Positions 24,738 to 32,313 of a stretch of DNA of 43,226 nt are shown here, in pieces. The notes under the pieces are model-generated. The model was not told the DNA's origin and did no database searches. It saw only the letters and a program-made list of their open reading frames with translations. The position numbers were made by a program, and so were the translations under genes. Each line of letters starts with the position of its first letter. Within the stretch, counting starts at the first letter, position 1. Origin of the DNA: Nevskiaceae bacterium. GTDB lineage: Bacteria > Pseudomonadota > Gammaproteobacteria > Nevskiales > Nevskiaceae. Where the stretch lies: positions 1-43,226 of the forward strand of contig JAKFXK010000064.1 of assembly GCA_021731445.1 (NCBI GenBank), in the 5' to 3' direction.

Positions 24738-25469
24738 TCAATCGTTCTGCCGCAGCTTGTCGGCGTGTGCGGGATAGCGCGCGGCAGCGCGTGAATCGGG
24801 TAGCTCACCAGCGAGCTGGCTGGCAAAGCCGTGGTTGATGTCGCGGTGATGAGCCTCGTCAGCGCGAACCAACAGAATCACGTCGCGCAGGGTCGCCTCC
24901 GCACTCATCTTCCAGTAGTGCCTGGCGATGGCGGGCGCTGGCACATTGGGTGATCGGCCCTCATCGAGTTCCTGCAGATACAGGGTGTAGCTGAGCACGG
25001 CTTCTTCCTCGAAATAGCCGACGAGGCGATGCGCGGTGCGGGCGGAAACCAAATAAAGCAGCGCGAAGAGGACGAAGAAAACCCACTGCGCCAGCAAGAT
25101 CACCACGCGCTCGAACCACGTGGGTCTGGCGATCTCGATGAAGGTCATCAGGTGCATCCGCTCGTTCTCGGCCTCCTCCAGCAGCGTGCGAATCCAGCCG
25201 TCGTCGTCCTTCATCTGCCGCAGGCTTCTGAGGTGCGTGAGCATGCCCCCCACCATGCCGGGAACGGCGGCGACTGTCTCCAGCACGATGGCGCGATGGC
25301 CGTACCGCCTGGCAAAGAAAGTGTCGGCGATCAGCCGCAGCAACTTGGTGCAATAGAGCGCGAAGAAGTCGGAAAAACCTTGTGGTGTGCGGTGGCTGGC
25401 TCTTGTGGATGACTTGCTGCCTGATGCCGCATCGCCCTCTGGCGTGTTGCCGAGTTTGGGGTCTGGCAT
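24738..25469 (-). CDS. aox: Alternative oxidase (AOX, di-iron ubiquinol oxidase)
   Basis: The 243-residue protein has the di-iron carboxylate signature: [34 protein letters not shown] and [12 protein letters not shown], which hold the Glu and His ligands of AOX. Two hydrophobic stretches lie between the helices, with [20 protein letters not shown] the longest. AOX is an interfacial inner-membrane enzyme that passes electrons from ubiquinol to O2 without proton pumping. ATG 25469 was preferred to the in-frame GTG 25511; both have weak ribosome sites. It stands alone upstream of the NnrD remnant. In other bacteria AOX is tied to nitric oxide or cyanide resistance; no regulator is visible here. 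Confidence 0.92.
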   Translation of the reverse strand: MPDPKLGNTPEGDAASGSKSSTRASHRTPQGFSDFFALYCTKLLRLIADTFFARRYGHRAIVLETVAAVPGMVGGMLTHLRSLRQMKDDDGWIRTLLEEAENERMHLMTFIEIARPTWFERVVILLAQWVFFVLFALLYLVSARTAHRLVGYFEEEAVLSYTLYLQELDEGRSPNVPAPAIARHYWKMSAEATLRDVILLVRADEAHHRDINHGFASQLAGELPDSRAAARYPAHADKLRQND

Positions 25470-25711
25470 GGGCTGGCTCTGATAATGGGCGGAGTGCGCA
25501 GGCAGCGACACCAGGTTTTGCGCCCTGCGCGTTGTCGTGCCGATGCTTCACGAGCTATGTTGCGAGTGCCACCATGAATGCACGCTGGGTGCGCTGGCAT
25601 ACAAACGGCGTCAGTGCCTGCTTGGTGTCAGCCTCCGCGCCAACGTGCGGTGGCAGACCACACCGTCGGGCAACTCCCCATCTTCGGAGGCTCGTTGCCA
25701 ACTCATTGATA

Positions 25712-25788
25712 TGGTGCGCTCGACAGGATTCGAACCTGTGACTTTCACCTTCGGAGGGTGACACTCTATCCAGCTGAGCTACGAGCGC
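25712..25788 (-). tRNA. tRNA-Arg (anticodon CCG)
   Basis: The 77-base cloverleaf, CCA included, has the 7-bp acceptor GCGCTCG/CGAGCGC. It also has the T-arm ACAGG-TTCGAAT-CCTGT and the anticodon stem TCACC/GGTGA around loop CTCCGAA, giving CCG. The encoded CCA end is at 25712-25714. It stands between the alternative oxidase gene and hpd. Confidence 0.97.
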
Positions 25789-25796
25789 GTGCAGGC

Positions 25797-25824
25797 ATTC
25801 TAAGCCATTCGCGGCCTGTGAAAG
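25797..25824 (-). promoter_or_regulatory. Promoter of tRNA-Arg
   Basis: CTTTCA (25824-25819) and TAGAAT (25802-25797) are 16 bases apart; the -10 box ends eight bases before the tRNA. The start region is GC-rich, as in stringently controlled stable RNA promoters. The -35 box lies seven bases beyond the hpd stop. Confidence 0.6.
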
Positions 25825-25830
25825 AGGGCG

Positions 25831-26904
25831 CTACGCCGCCTCTGCTTTCAGCACGCCGCGTTTGATCTGGTCTTCTTCAATGGATTCGAACAGCGCGCGG
25901 AAATTGCCCTCGCCGAAACCCTCGTTGCCCTTGCGCTGGATGATCTCGAAGAAAATCGGGCCGATCACCGTGCTGGTGAAGATTTGCAGCAGGATGCCTT
26001 CGACCGGCGCCCCATCGATGAGGATTTTCAGTGCCTTCAAGGCCGCCACGTTTTCGTTGTGGCCGGGCACGCGCTTGTCGACGTTGTCGAAATAGGTGTC
26101 GAGCGTGTCCATGAAGATCACGCCACGGGCTTTGAGAGCAGCGACGGTCTTGTAGATGTCGGGCGAAGCGAGTGCGATGTGCTGGATGCCCTCGCCACGA
26201 TACTGTCGCAGGAACTCCTCGATCTGCGATTTGTCGTCCGCGCTCTCGTTGATGGGGATGCGGATGCGGCCGCAAGGCGAGGTCATCGCCTTGCTGAAGA
26301 GGCCCGTCTGCTTGCCCTCGATGTCGAAGTAGCGGATCTGCTTGAAGTTGGCGATGCGTTCGTAGAAACCCGCCCACACATCCATGTTGCCGCGCTCGAC
26401 GTTGTGGGTGAGGTGGTCGATCTCGGTCAGGCCCACGCCCACCGGGTGCTGATCCACCCCCTCGATGGGGATGAAATCCACGTCGTAGATCGAGTGGCCA
26501 GTGCGCTGGTCGGCGAAGTACAGCACCGAGTTGCCGATGCCATACACCGACGGCAGGCGCAGCTCCATGAAGCCGGGCTTGGCATCAAAGGCCACCGCAC
26601 CTTTCGAGATCGCATAGTCGTAGGCGGCAGGTGCATCCTTCACGCGCCAGCCCATCGCGCAGGCCGAGGGGCCATGGGCGGTGGCGAACTGTGCGAAGTG
26701 GGTGTACGGCGAGCTGTTGACGAGAAAGTTGATGCCGCCTTGCCGGAACAGGGTCACGTCCTTGCTGCGGTGTTTGGCGATGGCGGTAAAGCCCATCATC
26801 TCGAACAGCGTGTGCAGCTGGGCGATGCCGGCGGCGGTGGGGGCTGTGAACTCGACGAACTCGTAGCCGTCGGTGCCGAGGGGGTTGTGGTTGGGGGTGG
26901 ACAT
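25831..26904 (-). CDS. hpd: 4-Hydroxyphenylpyruvate dioxygenase
   Basis: The 357-residue enzyme converts 4-hydroxyphenylpyruvate to homogentisate in tyrosine breakdown, with Fe(II) and O2. It has two vicinal-oxygen-chelate halves. The iron ligands sit in DHLTHNVERG, GIQHIALASPDI and GPIFFEIIQRKGNEGFGEGN. ATG 26904 gives MSTPNHNPLGTDGYEFVEF, the usual bacterial start. phhA lies 1.1 kb away on the same strand; homogentisate dioxygenase is not in the window. Confidence 0.96.
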   Translation of the reverse strand: MSTPNHNPLGTDGYEFVEFTAPTAAGIAQLHTLFEMMGFTAIAKHRSKDVTLFRQGGINFLVNSSPYTHFAQFATAHGPSACAMGWRVKDAPAAYDYAISKGAVAFDAKPGFMELRLPSVYGIGNSVLYFADQRTGHSIYDVDFIPIEGVDQHPVGVGLTEIDHLTHNVERGNMDVWAGFYERIANFKQIRYFDIEGKQTGLFSKAMTSPCGRIRIPINESADDKSQIEEFLRQYRGEGIQHIALASPDIYKTVAALKARGVIFMDTLDTYFDNVDKRVPGHNENVAALKALKILIDGAPVEGILLQIFTSTVIGPIFFEIIQRKGNEGFGEGNFRALFESIEEDQIKRGVLKAEAA

Positions 26905-26928
26905 GGCGAATCTCAGTGAGGATGCGGC

Positions 26929-26955
26929 ATTGTAATGCGCTCGATTTTTTGTCAC
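26929..26955 (-). promoter_or_regulatory. Possible promoter of hpd
   Basis: GTGACA (26955-26950) and TACAAT (26934-26929) are 15 bases apart, and the -10 ends about 24 bases before the hpd ATG. The spacing is short, so this is only tentative. Confidence 0.35.
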
Positions 26956-27071
26956 CCCGGATGCAGTGAGCGGGCTCGCGGCGAGGTGACGCGGAGGCTC
27001 GTGAGCAGATTCCTCGCGCTGCTCGGAAGCACAAGGTTCACGGTCTTGCTTTTGGCCTGTTGGGAGGTTTT

Positions 27072-27632
27072 ATGAAAATGAAATCCGTGTGGGCCATCTG
27101 CGCCTTGCTGACGCTGCAAGACGCACAGGCGGCCGAGCCGAACGGCGTGATGGCCTGGGATCTGCCCGCGCTACAAGGCGCCATGGGCGTAAGTGCCGCC
27201 GAAGTGCGCGAATACTTCACCGACGGTCGCCGCATTTCTTTCTTGATCGAGCGGCGCTTTGCGCGCGAGGTGCTGCAAGGCCGTTTGAGCCCCAGCGAAG
27301 GCACGCCCTACGACGTGATTGATGCCCACGGTGGCAAGTGGGAGGTACGCTCGCTCAGTGATCGCGGCATCTACTTCTGCCCCAGCTACATGGTGGGTTC
27401 CAGCCGCCGCTTCAACGAGCGTGGCTTCATGGCCAAGCTCGATGGCATCGAGGGTTATCTGGTGAGCGACATCGAGCAGTTTCCCGCCGTGCCGTACTGG
27501 GTGGTGCGCACGGCCACAGTGCGGGCCTGGTGGCGCGACCACAAGCTGGGTGCCACCAGCAAGATTTCGTATGCCGAAGCGCGCCGCTTGTTTGCGGCGA
27601 TGCCGATGCAGGCTTTGCCGAACCCGCCCTGA
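27072..27632 (+). CDS. Exported protein of unknown family
   Basis: The 186-residue protein has a signal peptide (1-20, AQA before AEP). I do not recognise the rest. Visible are MAWDLPALQGAMGVSAAEVR, FLIERRFAREVLQGRL, GGKWEVRSLSDRGIYFCPSY and YWVVRTATVRAWW. There are no obvious metal or catalytic motifs and only one cysteine in the mature part. GGGAGG at 27062-27067 supports the start; ATG 27078 is an alternative. It is divergent from hpd and convergent with the phhA unit. A periplasmic location is inferred. Confidence 0.8.
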   Translation: MKMKSVWAICALLTLQDAQAAEPNGVMAWDLPALQGAMGVSAAEVREYFTDGRRISFLIERRFAREVLQGRLSPSEGTPYDVIDAHGGKWEVRSLSDRGIYFCPSYMVGSSRRFNERGFMAKLDGIEGYLVSDIEQFPAVPYWVVRTATVRAWWRDHKLGATSKISYAEARRLFAAMPMQALPNPP

Positions 27633-27641
27633 GCGCCATCG

Positions 27642-27707
27642 GTAGCCCGGATGAAATCCGGGATTGCGCAATCAGCCGGGAAAGGCCCCGGATTGCATCC
27701 GGTCTAC
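27642..27707. repeat. REP-like palindromic element
   Basis: The 66-base element starts GTAGCCCGGATG and ends CATCCGGTCTAC, imperfect inverted ends. Inside, CCCGGAT-GAA-ATCCGGG (27646-27662) is a perfect 7-bp hairpin. It sits between two convergent genes and could act as a terminator. No other copy is in the window. Confidence 0.65.
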
Positions 27708-27738
27708 GCTGGCTAGACGAGAAGCGTGGCAGCAAGCT

Positions 27739-27972
27739 TCAGCGGTGTGGGCAGCCGGGCCAACAACACGGCCTGCGCATTCCTCCACGCATCTTATCGA
27801 GGCCGACCTCGATGCGGCGTTTCCTTGTCTCTTCTTTCTTGGCCGACGTGACCCAACAGATCCACTCGTTTCGCGCCAGCGGGGTGATGGCGGCCCAGAG
27901 GCTTTTCGCAGCGGCGTCGGATTCGATGGCTCGCCGGAAGTCTGACGGTAGCTTATGGATCATGACGCCCAA
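27739..27972 (-). CDS. YdeI/OmpD-associated family small protein
   Basis: The 77-residue protein has LPSDFRRAIESDAAAKSLWAAITPLARNEWICWVTSAKKEETR and ends MRRPCCWPGCPHR, typical of the short YdeI/OmdA-type proteins. No activity is known. It starts six bases after the phhA stop and is probably cotranscribed; ATG 27963 is an alternative start. Confidence 0.85.
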   Translation of the reverse strand: MGVMIHKLPSDFRRAIESDAAAKSLWAAITPLARNEWICWVTSAKKEETRKRRIEVGLDKMRGGMRRPCCWPGCPHR

Positions 27973-27978
27973 CGCGAA

Positions 27979-28800
27979 TTAGGCCGCCAGCTTCGCCACA
28001 TCAAGCGTCGGGCTCTTCGGCGGATACAGCGGCGCATGCAGCCCCAGCTTACGCGCCTCGGCCACATCGGCCATCAAATCGCGCTTGGTGATCTCGGTGA
28101 GCTGCGCGAAGTCTTCGAGCACGTAGTACAGCGGCTGCATGATGTCGATGCGGTAGGGCGTGCGCAGCACGTCGAGCAGGTCAAACCGTTTGCGAAGCGC
28201 CACGTTGGACGAGTAGGCGTAGTCGGTCTCGCCAATCGAGCTGAGGATGCCGCCACCATAGATGCGCATGGCCTCGCCCGGCTTCTGCACTAATCCAAAC
28301 TCCACCGTGAACCAGTAAAGCCGCGCCAGAAACACGCGGTCTTCCTTGCTCGCGGCAAGGCCGAGCTTGCCGTAGAGGTGGGTGAACTCGGCAAAGTGTG
28401 GGTTGGTAAGCAGCGGCGTGTGGCCGAACAGTTCGTGGAAGATGTCCGGCTCCTGCAGATAGTCCAGCTCTTCGCGGGTGCGCACGAAGGTGGCAGCCGG
28501 GAACTGCTTGTTGGCGAGCAGCTTGAAGAACTCGCTGAAGGGGATCAGCGCCGGCACATAGGCCACTTCCCAGCCGGTCTCGCGGCGCAGCACGCGGCTG
28601 ATCTCGGGCAGTTGCGGCACGCGATCCTTCGGCATGCCGATGAGATCGAGGCCTTGCAAAAATTCGTCACAGCATTTGCCCTGCACGGCCTTTTCCTGCC
28701 GCGCATACAGCTCGGCCCAGATCGCGTTCTCCTCGTCGCTGTAGCGCACCACGCCGCTGGCATCCGGCAGCGGCGACACGTATTTGCTGAGCTTGCCCAT
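27979..28800 (-). CDS. phhA: Phenylalanine 4-monooxygenase
   Basis: The 273-residue pterin- and iron-dependent hydroxylase converts Phe to Tyr. Iron ligands H122 and H127 (FHELFGH) and E167 (FTVEFGL) are in place. DFAQLTEITKRDLM lies near the C-terminus, and there is no regulatory ACT domain, as usual in bacteria. The start has GGAG five bases upstream. The pterin recycling enzyme PhhB is not seen nearby. With hpd it gives the upper route of Phe/Tyr breakdown. Confidence 0.97.
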   Translation of the reverse strand: MGKLSKYVSPLPDASGVVRYSDEENAIWAELYARQEKAVQGKCCDEFLQGLDLIGMPKDRVPQLPEISRVLRRETGWEVAYVPALIPFSEFFKLLANKQFPAATFVRTREELDYLQEPDIFHELFGHTPLLTNPHFAEFTHLYGKLGLAASKEDRVFLARLYWFTVEFGLVQKPGEAMRIYGGGILSSIGETDYAYSSNVALRKRFDLLDVLRTPYRIDIMQPLYYVLEDFAQLTEITKRDLMADVAEARKLGLHAPLYPPKSPTLDVAKLAA

Positions 28801-28820
28801 CTCTCACTCCATTCTTGCGT

Positions 28821-28842
28821 GCCGCTGCGCTTAGGCAGCGGC
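28821..28842. other. 8-bp hairpin in the phhA leader
   Basis: GCCGCTGC (28821-28828) and GCAGCGGC (28835-28842) pair perfectly around a 6-base loop. It lies in the predicted phhA 5' untranslated region, about 20 bases before the ATG, close to the ribosome site. Confidence 0.5.
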
Positions 28843-28853
28843 GATATGTGTGA

Positions 28854-28881
28854 ATTATGCGCTGCCTCACTGCGTCGTCAT
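28854..28881 (-). promoter_or_regulatory. Probable promoter of phhA, -35 inside the palindromic repeat
   Basis: ATGACG (28881-28876) and CATAAT (28859-28854) are 16 bases apart. The -35 box is made of bases in the edge of the 28874-28973 repeat. The -10 is one mismatch from consensus. Confidence 0.45.
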
Positions 28882-28973
28882 TCCCGCGCAGGCGGGAATC
28901 CAGTGGCCAGTTCTGCGAGGTCGCATGGCGCTTCGCGCCACCTGGATTCCCGCTTGCGCGGGAATGACGAGGA
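28874..28973. repeat. Dispersed inverted repeat, copy 1
   Basis: Two arms each hold an 8-bp hairpin with a 4-base loop: ATTCCCGC-GCAG-GCGGGAAT (28880-28899) and ATTCCCGC-TTGC-GCGGGAAT (28946-28965). Each arm is flanked by GTCGTC or GTCCTCGTC and CCAG ends. The two arms are inverted relative to each other. It lies between the phhA start and the stop of the CoA hydrolase gene. Copy 2 is at 36659. Confidence 0.9.
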
Positions 28974-28977
28974 CAAA

Positions 28978-31134
28978 TCAGCCTTGCAGTGCCCTCACCA
29001 GCAACATGCGCACCACCTTGTCCTGCATGGTTCGAGGGTCGGTCAGGCCCATGCGTTCGAGGTAGGGCACGGCACTCGTGGGAATGTCCTTGAAACGCCA
29101 GGCATCAAAGGCGAGCTTGAGTTTGTTGCTTTTGGCCGCTGCGGCCTTGACGGTTTTCAGCGCCTTGCCGAGCTTGATCTCATCGGCCGTCAGGTCGGTG
29201 CCGAAGGGGAAGGCGGGCAGGTCTTTACTGAACGCTGCCAGCTTCTTCTCAAGCGCCTGTGGCGTGTTGTGACGAAAGGCTTCGGGTATCACGTACGAAG
29301 CCTCCACCTTGCCACTCTCTTTCACCTGCGCCAGCAGCACGTCTTGAAACCGCGAATCGGCGATGTTGAGCAAGGCCTTGGCCACTTCGTTGTCGGTCTT
29401 GCTGCGCAGGTCGGCGATGCCGTACTCGGTGATGACGATATCGCGCAGATGGCGCGGGATGGTGATGTGGCCGTAGTTGAAGACGATGTTGCTCGACGGT
29501 GCAGTGGTCTTGCCCTCCTTGTCGCGCACGGCGCGGATCAGGAGGATCGAGCGGCCAGCGGGCAGCTGATGCGCCATCGCCACGAAGTTGTACTGTCCAC
29601 CGACGCCCGAGACCACGCGGCCATCTTCCAGGCCATCGCTCATCACCGCGCCCGAGAGCGTCGCCAGAATGCCGGTGTTGATGAAGCGCGCGTGCTGGCG
29701 CTGCGCCTTGTAGAGGCGCGGGTTGTGGTCGAGCTGGTTGACCTTGTAGACGCCGGTCATGCAGATGGTCGCGCGCGCTTCGTCACTCATCGCGCGCAGC
29801 TCGTCGTAGAAGGCGTTGGGGCCGAGGAAGAAACCGCCGTGCAGCACGATGCCGTTCTTGAGTGCGCTGCCCAAGCAGCGCGCCATCACCGCCCGCGAGC
29901 GTGGATCGGCGACGTTGGCGATGACCCGCTCGCCATCGGGGGCGATGAGATGACCGGCGTCGTAGCGGGTCGCCTCGCTGAAAAAGCCGTGGTGTTGCAG
30001 CAGCTCGAAATCCTGGGTGCGGATGACGCGCACGCCGAGGGCTTCGAGGTGGTCCAGCACATCGGGTGTGAGTGCGGCGGGATTGCAGCGGCCCTCATTG
30101 ATGAGCTGTTGCAAGGCCCAGAAATCATAGACAGCGCGCTTCAAAATGCCGGCCTGATACAGATGCATGAAGCCATCGACGAACATCTCGGTCGCGCCAT
30201 AAAGCCCCTGCTGGAACGGCGTGAGGCCGCCCTGCGCGTCGATCAGCGCACCGTGCTGCGCCAGTGCGCCGAGGCTGGTGAGCGCGGCGCGGAACACATC
30301 CGGCTCGCGGTGGCGCAGGTGCGCGGCATGCACCACCGCATCGCCGAGCGCGCCGATGCCGACCTGCAGCGTGCCGCCATCTCGGATCAGTGCGGCCGCA
30401 CAGAGGCCGATGGCGTAGTCCGGCGTGGTGACCGCCAGTTTCGGCGTCGAGAACAGCTTGGTGTGGTAGCGCGGCGCGTCGATGACATAGTCAAACAGCT
30501 CCGGCGTCACCTCGGCGTCGTTGGCCATGTACGGCAGGTTCTGGTTGACGAGCCCGACCACCACATGCGGCCGACCGCTGGCGCGCATCAGTTCCACCAG
30601 CTCCGGGCCGGTGTCCGGGTTGCAGCTCAGCGAGTAGCGCAGGCCGTCCGCCGTCTCGCGCTTGCAGATGAGCTGCGCAGCGACGTTGCAGCCCTGGTGG
30701 AAGACGTCGCGCGCCGCGAAGGTGTAGTTGGTGCTGATGTAGCTCTGCTGCGCATGCGCGCTGCCGAGGTTGCTGCCGGGCTTGAAGAAGAACTCTTTCA
30801 CCAGGACGTTGGGCGGCAGCTTGTTAGCTCGCAGGTCGAGCATGTAGGCGAGGTCGGGGCAGTCGCCGAACACGCGGTCGATGAAGGGGGTGAGAAAGCG
30901 GCCTTCCAGCTCGGAACTCGGCACCGGCTTTTCGAGCGAGAGTGCGGTGAGGATGGTCAGTTTCAGCGAAGGGTCGCTTTTTGCCTTGAGATACAGGGCA
31001 TTGATCAGCTGTGTCGGCTTGCCAAGACCCAGTGGCAGGCCGATGCGGATGTCCTTGCCGAGCTTGGCGATGAGCGCCTCGACAGCGGCATCGACGGTGT
31101 CGAACAGGTCGGGCGCGGAGCGTGCAGTGGTCAT
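28978..31134 (-). CDS. Acetyl-CoA hydrolase/CoA-transferase-like protein (long form)
   Basis: The 718-residue protein has an N-terminal CoA-transferase half (about 10-330). The C-terminal half is of the acetyl-CoA hydrolase/transferase type, with GATEMFVDGFMHLYQAG placing the catalytic-type Glu. SGVGGQYNFVAMA and FNYGHITIPRHLRDIVITEYGIADLRSKTD are classic of the family. It is cytosolic. The usual Ach1/Cat enzymes have about 500 residues, so this is the long form with extra N- and C-terminal segments. Acyl donor and acceptor are unknown. ATG 31134 is followed by the typical N-terminus; longer extensions were rejected. Its stop lies five bases from repeat copy 1. Confidence 0.9.
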   Translation of the reverse strand: MTTARSAPDLFDTVDAAVEALIAKLGKDIRIGLPLGLGKPTQLINALYLKAKSDPSLKLTILTALSLEKPVPSSELEGRFLTPFIDRVFGDCPDLAYMLDLRANKLPPNVLVKEFFFKPGSNLGSAHAQQSYISTNYTFAARDVFHQGCNVAAQLICKRETADGLRYSLSCNPDTGPELVELMRASGRPHVVVGLVNQNLPYMANDAEVTPELFDYVIDAPRYHTKLFSTPKLAVTTPDYAIGLCAAALIRDGGTLQVGIGALGDAVVHAAHLRHREPDVFRAALTSLGALAQHGALIDAQGGLTPFQQGLYGATEMFVDGFMHLYQAGILKRAVYDFWALQQLINEGRCNPAALTPDVLDHLEALGVRVIRTQDFELLQHHGFFSEATRYDAGHLIAPDGERVIANVADPRSRAVMARCLGSALKNGIVLHGGFFLGPNAFYDELRAMSDEARATICMTGVYKVNQLDHNPRLYKAQRQHARFINTGILATLSGAVMSDGLEDGRVVSGVGGQYNFVAMAHQLPAGRSILLIRAVRDKEGKTTAPSSNIVFNYGHITIPRHLRDIVITEYGIADLRSKTDNEVAKALLNIADSRFQDVLLAQVKESGKVEASYVIPEAFRHNTPQALEKKLAAFSKDLPAFPFGTDLTADEIKLGKALKTVKAAAAKSNKLKLAFDAWRFKDIPTSAVPYLERMGLTDPRTMQDKVVRMLLVRALQG

Positions 31135-31228
31135 GGCGGGGCGTTCAGGTGGTTTGCGAGCCAAGTGTGGCACGGCAAAATCAGCCCAAGCGGCGACAGG
31201 CAGTCGCCAATCGGGCCGACCAGCGGCA

Positions 31229-31244
31229 TGATTGCGTTCAATCA
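31229..31244. promoter_or_regulatory. Inverted repeat in divergent upstream region
   Basis: TGATTG-N4-CAATCA is a perfect 6-bp palindrome between the divergent CoA-hydrolase gene and the SH3-like gene. It is a possible operator; no clear promoter boxes were found around it. Confidence 0.4.
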
Positions 31245-31297
31245 ACGGCTCTATATTCAAGCCAAGCTGAACGGCAAGTCTTTACCGAAAGGGATTT

Positions 31298-32266
31298 ATG
31301 AACAAGCTTCAAGGGCTGCGGATGGGCCTGGTTTTATCACTGGGTCTGGCATTGCTGGCCGCATCGCGGCCCGCACAGTCTGCCGTGGGCGTGCGCGAAG
31401 CAGCCGTGGGGCTGGAGCGCCAGCTGATGGCAGGCACGGCGTCGAAGGCGACCGAATCGTTTCGCCTGCCGCTGGATGGCAGCAAGGTCGTGCTCGGCGG
31501 TGAGGCCACCCTCGAAGCCCTCGACGCCCAGGTTTGCCGTCGCACGCTGGAGCTGGTGCATGACCAGCCCTTCGAGCGCCGGGGCCTGCGCATCACCAAC
31601 CTGAGCCGCCGCTCCGTACAGGATGGCCCCTGCAACAACTTCGCCGATGCCATGAGCGCACAGGCTGCGGCCAGTGCCAGGAGCATTGCCGAGCAGATCG
31701 GTCTGGACAGCGCCGAGGCCGACACCACACCCGGTGCGCGTGTGCTGGTGGCACAGCTCGGTGGCATCCCGAAGCCGCTCGAAACCGGCACGCTGAAAGC
31801 CGAAGAGGGCCGTCGTGGTGTCATGGTGACGCTGACGGTGCTGGAAAAGGCCATCATCCGTGATGCGCCCAGCCGTGTCGGCGAAAAACTTTCCCGCGCC
31901 GATGCCGGCACCCGCCTCAAGGCGCAGCGCATCCCCGAGAATCCGGATTGGTTCATGCTCGACGGTGGCCTGCGCTTCATCAGCGCCAGCGTTGTCGATG
32001 TCACCGAGACTGCTGCGGCCGCCACCACGCCAGCGCGTGGCGACACCAGCCGCGTGCGGCTGAAAGTGCTGGAGCGCGCGGTGCTGCGCAACCAGCCTTC
32101 GTTCAAGGGCCAGAAAGTCGCCAGCCTGACCGCTGGTGTGGAGCGCCTCGCGCGCAAGGTGCCGGGCATTGCGGGCTGGTTCGAGCTGACCGACAGCGAC
32201 AACAGCTATCCGCTCTACATCCACGAATCCGTGGTGACGCAGAAACCGCAGGAGAAGCGGCTCTAG
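31298..32266 (+). CDS. Exported protein with two tandem SH3-like domains
   Basis: The 322-residue protein has a signal peptide (1-29, AQS before AVG). An N-terminal region with two Cys, which could pair, comes next. Two repeats of about 60 residues follow: VTLTVLEKAIIRDAPSRVGE... and VRLKVLERAVLRNQPSFKGQ..., each ending in a short ASVVD/ESVV strand. The pattern fits bacterial SH3 (SH3_3-like) domains, which often bind peptidoglycan or peptides. Enzymatic motifs are absent. A GAAAGGG site precedes ATG 31298. It lies 47 bases ahead of the PHA-synthase-like gene and may share its transcript. Confidence 0.82.
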   Translation: MNKLQGLRMGLVLSLGLALLAASRPAQSAVGVREAAVGLERQLMAGTASKATESFRLPLDGSKVVLGGEATLEALDAQVCRRTLELVHDQPFERRGLRITNLSRRSVQDGPCNNFADAMSAQAAASARSIAEQIGLDSAEADTTPGARVLVAQLGGIPKPLETGTLKAEEGRRGVMVTLTVLEKAIIRDAPSRVGEKLSRADAGTRLKAQRIPENPDWFMLDGGLRFISASVVDVTETAAAATTPARGDTSRVRLKVLERAVLRNQPSFKGQKVASLTAGVERLARKVPGIAGWFELTDSDNSYPLYIHESVVTQKPQEKRL

Positions 32267-32313
32267 CGACGGCAGGGCATCGGCCGCCATAGGCCGCTCG
32301 CTACACTGCGCGG

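Noticed and set aside
25470-25711. NsrR, FNR or similar operator upstream of the alternative oxidase
   Set aside because: I scanned the region by eye and saw no site matching a known consensus well enough, and no clear gene or promoter.
28378-31503. Very long (1041-codon) open frame on the plus strand
   Set aside because: It runs antisense to phhA and the CoA-hydrolase gene, and its translation has no family motif; the minus strand has clear homology. GC-rich coding DNA commonly leaves such open shadows.
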